NCBI RefSeq assembly: GCF_900099765.1
Contig: NZ_FNDX01000001.1
Span: forward strand, 1 to 64,000
Length of the DNA: 64,000 bases
Reading direction: 5' to 3'
From: Paenibacillus typhae
GTDB taxonomy: Bacteria; Bacillota; Bacilli; Paenibacillales; Paenibacillaceae
Shown here: positions 1 through 7,700 of the stretch, piece by piece
Position numbering within the stretch: the first letter of the stretch is position 1
Layout: each line of letters begins with the position of its first letter
Notes under the pieces: model-generated
The model's database searches: none
Told to the model about the DNA's origin: nothing
The model's input: the letters and a program-made list of their open reading frames with translations, nothing else
Program-made: the position numbers and the translations under genes

Positions 1-1
1 T

Positions 2-160
2 AGACAATTTCATAATTCAAATATCACCATATTTACACGCACAATCTTATAGCGAAAATCATTTATTGTTCGGAAATAACTGTTGTTGTGACATTAATGC
101 TCATCAAACACGAAAAAAGGTACGATTATTTCATGGTAAAAAATGTTTATGAAATTGTCT
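2..160. repeat. 14-bp inverted repeat pair flanking an AT-rich stretch
   Basis: Positions 2-15 (agacaatttcataa) are the exact reverse complement of positions 147-160. The 131 bases between them are AT-rich and hold no convincing gene. The pair could be the ends of a small MITE-like element or part of a regulatory structure. The window edge prevents checking for a target-site duplication on the left. Bases 161-260 contain nothing I can assign. Confidence 0.45.
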
Positions 161-260
161 CCAGACTGCAGTTAAAATGAAAAATAGCCTCTTTTCGCGC
201 TGAATAGTTGCAGAAAGTGCAGTTATAGCACCCCCTTGAAGCATATTTTACATAAGGATG

Positions 261-306
261 AAAAAAACAGCCCCGCATCACCGCCTATTAGGCGGGACAC
301 GGGGCT
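261..306 (-). terminator. Rho-independent terminator of the RCC1/stalk gene
   Basis: The arms 269-275 and 300-306 pair (AGCCCCG/CGGGGCT), with an inner CCGCC/GGCGG stem. On the minus strand the hairpin runs into seven U residues (positions 267-261). It lies about 125 bases downstream of the stop codon at 431 and is a clean intrinsic terminator for that gene. Confidence 0.85.
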
Positions 307-327
307 CTTTGAGTGGAGACACTATTG

Positions 328-415
328 TTTAGCTGCACTTTAGCTGCACTTTAGCTGCACCTTAGTTGCACCATAGTTGCACCATAGTTGCACCATAGCC
401 GCACCATAGCTACAT
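328..415. repeat. Eight tandem copies of an 11-bp unit in a 3' untranslated region
   Basis: Eight consecutive 11-bp units occupy 328-338, 339-349, 350-360, 361-371, 372-382, 383-393, 394-404 and 405-415. The first three are identical (tttagctgcac) and the rest drift (catagttgcac, catagccgcac, catagctacat). The period is not a multiple of three and the array starts just beyond the stop codon of the minus-strand gene, so it is non-coding and would be transcribed in that gene's 3' UTR before the terminator. Confidence 0.85.
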
Positions 416-430
416 CAGAGCAAGGCTGCA

Positions 431-2008
431 TCACTTCATACTAATCGCAATTTCCTCCTGTTGCGGCAGCCAGTTGACGGTGGCGCCGAGCTGCTCGCTG
501 ATAAAGCGCAGCGGGAGATAGATTGTACCGTTCACAATAAACGGCGGTCTGGCGAGGGTGACTGCAGTACCGTTGACTATTGTCTCCCCGCTTACGGTAT
601 TAATGGAGATAGAGAGAGACGGTTTACTCACGGCGGTTCGGGTGATGGTTACTATTTTCTCAACCTTGGAAGCTGTACCGCCGTTACTGTTGGGAGTGAT
701 CGTATGGTTCTCTTTATAGGCAACGATGGCTCCCAGTTTATCAAATAGCGACCGCAAGGGAACGAAGTTCTGGCCGCCGCGGGTAATCACACCATTCGTC
801 AGATTGACCGGCTCTCCGTTCAGCGTAACGGCTATCGGCTTCTGCATAGGCACCGGCTGGTCAAAGTTGAAATCATAGTTAGCGTAGCCGAGCTGAGCGT
901 TTTTGTTGACGCCCCAGCCCCAGAGGGTGCCGTCACTCTTTTGCATAATGATGTGGCGCCCGCCGCCCTTTATGGAAGTAATATTGGAGGCCAGCAAGGT
1001 GAACACTGCATCTGCAGTAATCGTTTCTTCTTCGATGGAGGTTGTGTATACCTTGCCGTCCGCTGTTAAAGCTACGATAGATCGTTCCATAATATAGGCG
1101 TTCGTTACATTTCTGATTCCGGTGAAGCGCAGCGGTACCGTCTGCTCATGGAAGGTTGTGCCGTCGGAGCTGCCGGTAATGGTCATTCCCCGGAACCAGA
1201 GGTTAGCGCTATTGTCGATGGCAAGTGTGCTGCGCCCGTTATCACGAAGGATACGGATATCCTTCAGTCCGGTTACAGGTACCGGATTCATTACATCGCT
1301 GCCGGCAACCGGATTATAAATCGACTCGACGGGCCAGGTCCAGACCGTGCCGTCTCCGGCAAGCGCGAAGTTATTCTCCAGCTGGATGATGCCGCTCAGC
1401 TTCCGGACAGGCTGGAAGGAGGTAAGCTGATCGGTTGAGGTCCAGACCGTCCCGTCCTGCTTCAGGAACAGGAATCTTTTCCAGGCGCCTTGCTCATTAT
1501 CCTCAAAATAACCCCCCGCAGCAGTTACTCCATCTATTCCGTTAACAGGGGAGAAGGAGACCCGCGAGGTACCGTCGTCCGGTAACGCTGCCTGATAGAC
1601 CGCACCGGCCCCGCTTACAGCCAGGTATGTACCCTGCACCATGGAAAGACCGGTCAGATTCGTCATTTCTGCTACCGGCAGTGTTTCAATAGCTAAGGTC
1701 TTGGTGTTGGTCTGCCATTGCCAGACGGAGTGATCCTGCTTAACGGCAAGCCCTCCGCCCCCGGCCAGACCGAAGGAAGCTTTAACCTCAGCAAGTCCCG
1801 GCACACGTGTAGGCACCGAGCGGCTGTCGCCCCAGACCCAGAGGCTGCCGTCCGTTTTGATCAGGTGATCCGGCCCGTAGTCGGCGATACTGGTAACAGC
1901 AGCGGTTGTGTCGGCCGCCGCAGCCGCTGCTCCGTTGCCGGAGGCTGGAAAGCCGGCTGCAGCAGCCAGGCTTAGCGCCAGGCCGAGCAATTTTGTCCAT
2001 TTTTTCAT
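431..2008 (-). CDS. Secreted RCC1-repeat protein with C-terminal stalk domain
   Basis: The 525-aa protein starts with a clear signal peptide (basic MKKWTK, hydrophobic core, AxA-type cleavage near residue 30). Residues about 40-390 carry degenerate RCC1/beta-propeller motifs of the kind 'KTDGSLWVWGD' and 'SDGTLWGWG', repeated every 45-60 residues. Residues about 390-525 form a copper-amine-oxidase N-terminal-like ('stalk') domain, recognisable from the 'FVPLRSLFDKLGA' and 'YLPLRFISEQLGA' halves. This architecture is common in Paenibacillus secreted proteins. The stalk domain probably mediates surface attachment, and no enzymatic function is evident. The ATG at 2008 follows AAGGAGAG at good spacing. 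The gene is monocistronic and divergent from dgk. Confidence 0.85.
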   Translation of the reverse strand: MKKWTKLLGLALSLAAAAGFPASGNGAAAAAADTTAAVTSIADYGPDHLIKTDGSLWVWGDSRSVPTRVPGLAEVKASFGLAGGGGLAVKQDHSVWQWQTNTKTLAIETLPVAEMTNLTGLSMVQGTYLAVSGAGAVYQAALPDDGTSRVSFSPVNGIDGVTAAGGYFEDNEQGAWKRFLFLKQDGTVWTSTDQLTSFQPVRKLSGIIQLENNFALAGDGTVWTWPVESIYNPVAGSDVMNPVPVTGLKDIRILRDNGRSTLAIDNSANLWFRGMTITGSSDGTTFHEQTVPLRFTGIRNVTNAYIMERSIVALTADGKVYTTSIEEETITADAVFTLLASNITSIKGGGRHIIMQKSDGTLWGWGVNKNAQLGYANYDFNFDQPVPMQKPIAVTLNGEPVNLTNGVITRGGQNFVPLRSLFDKLGAIVAYKENHTITPNSNGGTASKVEKIVTITRTAVSKPSLSISINTVSGETIVNGTAVTLARPPFIVNGTIYLPLRFISEQLGATVNWLPQQEEIAISMK

Positions 2009-2110
2009 AAGAGCTCTCCTTAGTATTCGAATTCCATTAACTTACATTTAGACGCGCTATCCCCATAAAAAGTTTCTGCAGAAAAATGTCGCTCATTGTC
2101 GGCTGACCTG

Positions 2111-2119
2111 TGATACAAT
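2111..2119 (+). promoter_or_regulatory. Probable extended -10 promoter of dgk-dck
   Basis: TGATACAAT at 2111-2119 fits an extended -10 element (TGn plus TACAAT). No good -35 lies at standard spacing. It is about 50 bases upstream of the dgk start, and GAGGAGG at 2154-2160 is the ribosome site. Confidence 0.4.
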
Positions 2120-2172
2120 ATCCTAGTCTGTTTTTTTAGTTTTGTCCGTATCTGAGGAGGAAATCAGCGTTA

Positions 2173-2796
2173 ATGAAACATGCACCTTTTATTGCAGTGG
2201 AAGGCCCGATCGGGGCCGGAAAAACCACCCTTGCTACCATGCTGGCAGCTGAGCTTGAGCTTCCGGTAATTAAAGAGATTGTTGAAGAGAATCCATTCCT
2301 GGACAAGTTCTATCAGAATATGGATGACTGGAGCTTCCAGCTCGAGATGTTCTTTCTCTGCAACCGTTACAAGCAGCTTGAAGATACCGTGACCGAGTAC
2401 ATAGTGAAAGGGAAACCGGTTATCTCGGATTATCATATTTATAAAAATCTGATTTTTAGCGAACGGACGCTGAAGGGTACGAAGCGGGACAAATACCGTG
2501 AAATTTACCATGTGCTCACCGATGATCTGCCGAAGCCGGACATCATTTTATATATCAGGGCAGATCTGGATACACTGCTGGCGAGAATCGCCAAGCGTGC
2601 CCGTCCGTTCGAGGAGGAAATTTCCAAGGCTTATCTGCAGCAGCTGATCGAGGATTACGACGATGCCATGGCCCAGCTGGCGGTCCGCGAGCCGTCGACA
2701 ACGATCGTTACTATTGACGGGAATAAGGTTGATTTTGTGGAAAATCAGGAGGATTACCACACCATCGCCGCACAATTAAAGGAGCTTATGAAATGA
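2173..2796 (+). CDS. dgk: Deoxynucleoside kinase, deoxyguanosine/deoxyadenosine type
   Basis: The 207-aa protein belongs to the dCK/dGK family of soluble deoxynucleoside kinases, which phosphorylate salvaged deoxynucleosides with ATP. The P-loop GPIGAGKT is at residues 12-19. A lid-region segment rich in Arg/Lys ('ERTLKGTKRDKYRE') and the 'ARIAKRARPFE' stretch follow. The length is typical. It overlaps the next kinase gene by four bases (ATGA), so the two are translationally coupled. In Bacillus the equivalent pair is Dgk and Dck, and by resemblance this copy is the purine-specific one. Substrate specificity is inferred from that pairing, not from sequence alone. Confidence 0.88.
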   Translation: MKHAPFIAVEGPIGAGKTTLATMLAAELELPVIKEIVEENPFLDKFYQNMDDWSFQLEMFFLCNRYKQLEDTVTEYIVKGKPVISDYHIYKNLIFSERTLKGTKRDKYREIYHVLTDDLPKPDIILYIRADLDTLLARIAKRARPFEEEISKAYLQQLIEDYDDAMAQLAVREPSTTIVTIDGNKVDFVENQEDYHTIAAQLKELMK

Positions 2797-3446
2797 ACAC
2801 ATACAACATTCCGGAGAACGCGATTATTACCGTAGCCGGAACGGTGGGGGTCGGCAAATCGACGCTGACCGGAGCGCTGGCGGAGCGGCTGAACTTCCAG
2901 ACCTCGCTGGAGCAGGTTGACCACAACCCTTACCTGGAGAAGTTCTATCATGATTTTGAGCGGTGGAGCTTCCATCTGCAGATTTACTTCCTGGCGGAGC
3001 GGTTCAAGGAGCAGAAAAAGATGTTCGAGCTGGGCGGCGGCTTTGTGCAGGACCGTTCGATTTATGAGGACACCGGCATTTTTGCCAAAATGCATGCCGA
3101 TCAAGGCACTATGTCCAAGACCGACTATGACACATATACCAGCCTGTATGAGGCGATGGTGATGACGCCGTATTTCCCGCATCCAGACGTGCTGATCTAT
3201 ATCGAAGGCAGCCTGCCGTCGATCCTCACCCGGATCAATGAACGCGGCCGCGAGATGGAAATCCAGACGGATGTCTCCTATTGGGAGCATATGCACGGAC
3301 GTTATTCCCAGTGGATCAACGAGTTCAGCGCCTGTCCGGTGCTGCGCCTGAATATCGACGACTATGATGTAAAAGACCCGGCTTCGATGTCCGCGATTCT
3401 GGAGCAGGTGGGCAAGGCGATTAACCGGGGTGCGGTGGCGAAGTAA
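2793..3446 (+). CDS. dck: Deoxynucleoside kinase, deoxyadenosine/deoxycytidine type
   Basis: The 217-aa kinase is paralogous to its upstream neighbour. It has the P-loop GTVGVGKST (residues about 15-23), the family DRS motif ('FVQDRSIYEDTGIF', where D-R-S contacts nucleoside and base), and a C-terminal 'RINERGREMEI' lid. It salvages deoxyadenosine or deoxycytidine into the dNTP pool. The start overlaps the dgk stop by four bases and the pair ends at a terminator about 26 bases downstream. The symbol rests on similarity to Bacillus Dck ('ITVAGTVGVGKST' N-terminus). Confidence 0.87.
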   Translation: MNTYNIPENAIITVAGTVGVGKSTLTGALAERLNFQTSLEQVDHNPYLEKFYHDFERWSFHLQIYFLAERFKEQKKMFELGGGFVQDRSIYEDTGIFAKMHADQGTMSKTDYDTYTSLYEAMVMTPYFPHPDVLIYIEGSLPSILTRINERGREMEIQTDVSYWEHMHGRYSQWINEFSACPVLRLNIDDYDVKDPASMSAILEQVGKAINRGAVAK

Positions 3447-3471
3447 TATTTTATATAGAGGGTAGAGGGGA

Positions 3472-3500
3472 AGCCAATCGGGAGCGGTTGGCTTTTTTTT
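3472..3500 (+). terminator. Rho-independent terminator of dgk-dck
   Basis: AGCCAA (3472-3477) pairs with TTGGCT (3488-3493), followed by a run of T residues. Confidence 0.8.
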
Positions 3501-3630
3501 TGCGGGAGAAAAAAAATAAGGAGTTTCAGAGATTGTTCAGAGGCTTGTGGTAGATTATTTTGCATCATGATATTAGAACACTGGTAAAAAAACAGAAATT
3601 CGGATTTATTCATATTCCTTGGGGGCATAT

Positions 3631-3816
3631 ATGATAGTCTGGTTTAGAGTTATGTTAAGCGGATGGATTCTGTTCTGCGGGTTGGCGGTCAGCTGGTTTT
3701 TGTGTGGGGCAACAGGGCATTTTAGGCAGGGGCTCAATCTGATGGAAGCTTCTCTGTTGCTGGGTGGCCGTGTGGTAGGGATGAAGGGGGAGAAGGGTTT
3801 TGATACATTTAGATGA
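3631..3816 (+). CDS. Small putative membrane protein (uncertain)
   Basis: A 61-aa reading frame begins at ATG 3631, with a weak G-rich ribosome site (3620-3625). Residues 2-25 are strongly hydrophobic with several aromatic residues (WFRVMLSGWILFCGLAVSWF), which suggests one membrane helix. The remainder has no recognisable domain. It overlaps the next reading frame by 17 bases, which suggests coupling if both are real. I do not recognise the family. It may be a remnant or a chance frame, since support is limited to hydrophobicity and position. Confidence 0.35.
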   Translation: MIVWFRVMLSGWILFCGLAVSWFLCGATGHFRQGLNLMEASLLLGGRVVGMKGEKGFDTFR

Positions 3817-4324
3817 ATTTATAAGTATAGTAAAAAATAATTGCATCCGAAATATTTACACTACAGGGGTGGTTTTACCGCCGGACAGCGAAAATGATGT
3901 CGCTGAGTTTGTACCAAATAGAAGCCTCCTGTTTTTTGAGCTTGGAAATCAGCTCCTGAAATTTGAAGCTATCGAGCAGTATTCAAAAATATTGATTACA
4001 ACGGTTCCTGCTTTTAAAGTCAAGGTAGAGGTTGAAGATGCCATTCCAGTGAAATCAGTTGTTACTGATCTACTTTTAGATAACAGTTTGATTGATAACA
4101 ACATTAGTCAAATTGAATTTTTTATTCTTATTGATAGCGATAGTGAAATGGTTTGTGATACCTTGAGGCTTTCATTAACAAGCAGTACAAATAAACAGGA
4201 GTTGTTCCTAGACCCGCAATTTTTCGGGATAAATATTGGAGGCAACGGAGTAGAGAGATTATGGAGGATTGCGCAGTTAGAGGGCTATCATGCTAATTCA
4301 ACAGTTATTAATTTCACTGACTAA
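3800..4324 (+). CDS. Hypothetical protein, AT-rich, probably acquired
   Basis: The 174-aa protein starts at TTG 3800, with a strong purine-rich ribosome site (AGGGGGAGAAGG) just before it. There is no signal peptide or membrane segment. The predicted product is a soluble acidic alpha/beta protein ('KVKVEVEDAIPV', 'IEFFILIDSDSEMV'). I do not recognise the family. Size, acidity and the isolated AT-rich setting are reminiscent of orphan immunity-type proteins, but no motif proves it. Base composition and codon use (many ATT, AAT, TTA) differ sharply from the GC-richer neighbours, which suggests horizontal transfer. A terminator follows at once. Confidence 0.65.
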   Translation: MIHLDEFISIVKNNCIRNIYTTGVVLPPDSENDVAEFVPNRSLLFFELGNQLLKFEAIEQYSKILITTVPAFKVKVEVEDAIPVKSVVTDLLLDNSLIDNNISQIEFFILIDSDSEMVCDTLRLSLTSSTNKQELFLDPQFFGINIGGNGVERLWRIAQLEGYHANSTVINFTD

Positions 4325-4368
4325 TTTTCGTTTTATAATTTAAAGACCCCAAAAAAATCTAACGGATT

Positions 4369-4407
4369 CCCGGCTTGGACAATAATTACGTCCGGGCTTT
4401 TTTTTTG
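4369..4407 (+). terminator. Terminator after the AT-rich hypothetical gene
   Basis: CCCGG (4369-4373) pairs with CCGGG (4392-4396), with an inner GGAC/GTCC, followed by C and a run of nine T residues. Confidence 0.7.
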
Positions 4408-4573
4408 TTTTCTATAGTCGTATTCGATACTTTTCTAAGTGAAATAGTCGAAAAAAATAAAAAAGATTTAGTAAAAAAGAAAAAAATACGCACTTTCATG
4501 CATTTTACCCCCTTTTAACCCCGCTGAAACAGTATTTTGTCGAGATTTGTTAAGAGTTTGTTTAGAGCTCCCT

Positions 4574-4581
4574 GCTAGAAT
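4574..4581 (+). promoter_or_regulatory. Candidate extended -10 for the giant surface-protein operon
   Basis: TGCTAGAAT ends at 4581 and reads as an extended -10 (TGn-TAGAAT) without a correctly spaced -35. It lies about 40 bases upstream of the structured leader at 4621-4722. This is the only -10-like element I favour in the 424-base gap, and it is weakly supported. Confidence 0.3.
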
Positions 4582-4620
4582 GAATTTTAGATATGAAAAA
4601 ATAGGTATTAAGAAGCTAAT

Positions 4621-4722
4621 CATTCTTGTCCGTCGTAAGGGAGCCGAAAGGAGAGAGCGTGCAGACACAAGGTAAAAGAGACTAAACACCAACTATTCTT
4701 GTAGGACGGCGGACTTAGAATG
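4621..4722 (+). ncRNA. Structured 5' leader RNA of the surface-protein operon (unknown class)
   Basis: A long-range closing stem is visible. CATTCT (4621-4626) pairs with AGAATG (4717-4722), and GTCCGTCGT (4628-4636) pairs with ACGGCGGAC (4706-4714) with a single G-U, about 15 bp in total. The enclosed roughly 69 bases are purine-rich, with small internal hairpins such as GTG-CAGA-CAC. The element ends 10 bases before the ribosome site (AAGGGGGAG) of the 4749 gene, so folding could affect initiation. I could not match it to a riboswitch class I know (c-di-GMP-I/II, c-di-AMP, glycine, THF or T-box). Confidence 0.5.
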
Positions 4723-4748
4723 ATGAAACAATAAGGGGGAGCATCGAA

Positions 4749-7700
4749 TTGCTGATGAGCAGGAAAGCGAAGAAATACACCGCATTAAGTCTGACGATTA
4801 TTATGCTGCTGTCTTTGATACCTGATATGTGGACAGGGCGAGTGCAGGCTGCGGCAAAAGACATTGAAGTGGTCTTTAAGAGCGGGGCGCGCATAGGAAA
4901 TCTGTCCTACAGTGCGACCAACACATTTATTAACTTCTATAACAATCAGGTAGAAGGGTTCAGACAGACTGAGACGGATAAGGATGCCAGCTATGATTGG
5001 GCAAGTGGAGATATTTTTGCCGGAGATGGAAGTGATGAAGCAACGGTCCAATTTGAGATTCGAGTTGCAGATAACCCGATTCTACGTGAGATGGCAAAAA
5101 GCGGTCATGCAGAAGTACTCACAGGATTCAATATTTTAAGACGTCACTATAAATTTTTCAGTGGTTCACGTGAATCTGAGATAAGAATCAGTATCGATGG
5201 TAGAACGGTTATTCATGAAAATACTGATGACGGTAATGAACAAAAATACAATAAATCTGCAACAGCTATTATTAATCCTAATTCAGTAATTCACGTATGG
5301 CTTTATGGAGAGGGATCAATGGATGGAGAGGGTGTAGGTGTACGCGGGCTATATTTTAATTTCCAAGATTTGCAGCGCCCGGTGCTGAAAGACTACACCT
5401 TCACCGGTAACGGTGCGACCCGTGAGAATACAACGATTAACCAGACTGAGCTGTATGTGAAAAAGAACGAAAATGTTACGGTTGCTTACAATTTCACAGA
5501 GCCGGTTAAGCCGACCTCGCTGGTTGCCAGCAACTCTGAATTTTTCCTCCGGCATCCGTTGTTTATGAATCCGGCGGGAACAGGACTTCCCGGGGCGGGG
5601 CAGATGCAGTATCTGGAGAACATTACTTACTTCAACAGAGGAAACAACGATAACAATCTCGCTTCCTTGTATAACCAAATCGCCTTCTCCTACAGCCCGA
5701 ACGAATACTCCCAGAGCGGAAACCTTCCGGTGGAGCCGAAGATTGCAGGGACAACCCCGAACAATCCTCCAATGGAACAGACCATGCAGGAGAAATTCAC
5801 GGCAGCAGGACTTGCAGATGCGGCGGGTAATATGGCAACGATCAGCTTCCCGAATGCCGGCAGCTCAGCGAGCTTGCCGAATGTACAGGGCAAGACAGTC
5901 GATCCGTTCAACTATAAGAGCGGCGGCTACCGCGTCATTGTCGATGCGGTGCGGCCGAAGTATACCAAGGTCGGTAACGGCATCCAGCCGGAAATTCTGA
6001 CCGGGGTGACGCTTAACGAAGGCGATGTTATTGATTTTACCGTGCAAATGACCGAAGAAGCCGTTGTTAAAAAAGGCTGGGTTACTGCACAAACCTTCCT
6101 GCGCTTTAACAACGGCATGAAGGCTTATTACACCGGCGGTTCCAATACAAAGAACTGGACGTTCCGGATGACCGTGCCTGGTGGTAAGGAGGTAGAGGCG
6201 CCGCTGCTTAAGGTAATCGCACTTTCGCATGATTCGAAGGGCGACAATACCGACATCAATGTTATTCAGGACTATGCAGGTAACCTGCTGTTCCAGCCGG
6301 CCAACTATGACGGCGAGCATGTGGACGGTGATACGTCGCTGGTGAACTCCAAGATCGACTGGGCTAACCTGTCCATCGACAACACGCTGCCTATTATCGG
6401 CTACCGTTATGAAACCGGCGGAGGCAGCAATACAACTTATCAGAAAAAAGGAAAAGTTACGATAGATGCTAACGATCCTGCGGTCAAAGTTCCAAGTCTG
6501 GATCCGATTGCTGCAGACCGCGGCCTTGACAGACCAAGCCGGGGGATTTACCGCCCGTCAAATATGACCGGCTCGGCATCACCGTCGGTCGGCCTGGTGT
6601 ACTACCTGTGGAGCCAGAGTCCGGCAGATCCGTTCGCCACTGTAGCGGAAGATAACTATGCTGCGCTTAAACGCTATGCGTTGTCTGCGAAGCAGCCTTC
6701 TGAGGAACTGTATCCGAATGAGTTCCAGGATATCAAGCTCCAGGTTGCCAATAACAAAACCAACCTGCTGGCACCTCCGGCAGAAGCTTTTACCTCCGAG
6801 AACAGCGGAGAGTGGTATCTGCACACATGGACTGCAGACATGACCTGGGATTCAGCGCGTGAGCTGAAGCAGTACGAGCTGAAGCAGCAATATGTCAGAG
6901 AGCATGATGAGCAGTACAAGGCCTGGCTTGCAGAGGCTCCGGGCACTGAAGATGAAAAAATCCTGTACGCCGATAACAAGGCACTGGTTGCTGTAGGACA
7001 ATACGGCGACACAAATGTATGGAAGCTGGACTACTTTAAGAAGGATGATTCCAACTGGACTCATAACGTAGGTATCCTGAAGCTGGATAATCAGGTTCCT
7101 TCCATTGCTAATGGTACTCCGAGTAACGACAACTCTAACAGTGTTGAGATTACAGCCCTTGTATCTGATCCGCACAGCGGAATCGATACCGTGAAGTACC
7201 AGTGGGTCAAAGACGGCAATCAGCCTGCGGATGTCGACTGGAAGCCAGCCAACTACAATGGCACAACAGTAACCCAGTCAACCTACGAGGATGTTTTTGA
7301 GGATGGCAGCTACTGGCTCTACCTTAAGGCGGCTGATAAAGCCGGCAATGAAATTACGGATGTGGCGTATAACAAGACGGTTACTGTGAATTCACAGGAC
7401 AGCATGCCTGCCGAATTTACACCACCGTCCAACCCTAACTATGTGCAAAGTCATGATGTAATGTTCAGCATTGGAGGCATTACACCGGACTTTGTCGGAT
7501 ATGCCATTACCGGCAGCTCCAATCATCCGGCTGGCGACAGTGAATTTACAGCACTGGAGCCGGCAGAAATGACGGGGAAAAAATCGCTTCTGGAAGCATC
7601 GCCATCACCTTCACCGTCTTCATCAGCTGAAGCGGGCAGCGGCGGAGCAGAAGCAACGCCAACACCGACACCTGCTCCAGCTGAAGGCAGCGGAGGAAAC

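Noticed and set aside
328..415. CRISPR-like array
   Set aside because: Units are 11 bp and directly contiguous, with no spacers and no cas genes.
4621..4722. Known riboswitch class (c-di-GMP-I, c-di-AMP, glycine, THF)
   Set aside because: A closing stem and a small GAAA-containing segment are present, but the conserved core sequences of these classes are not.
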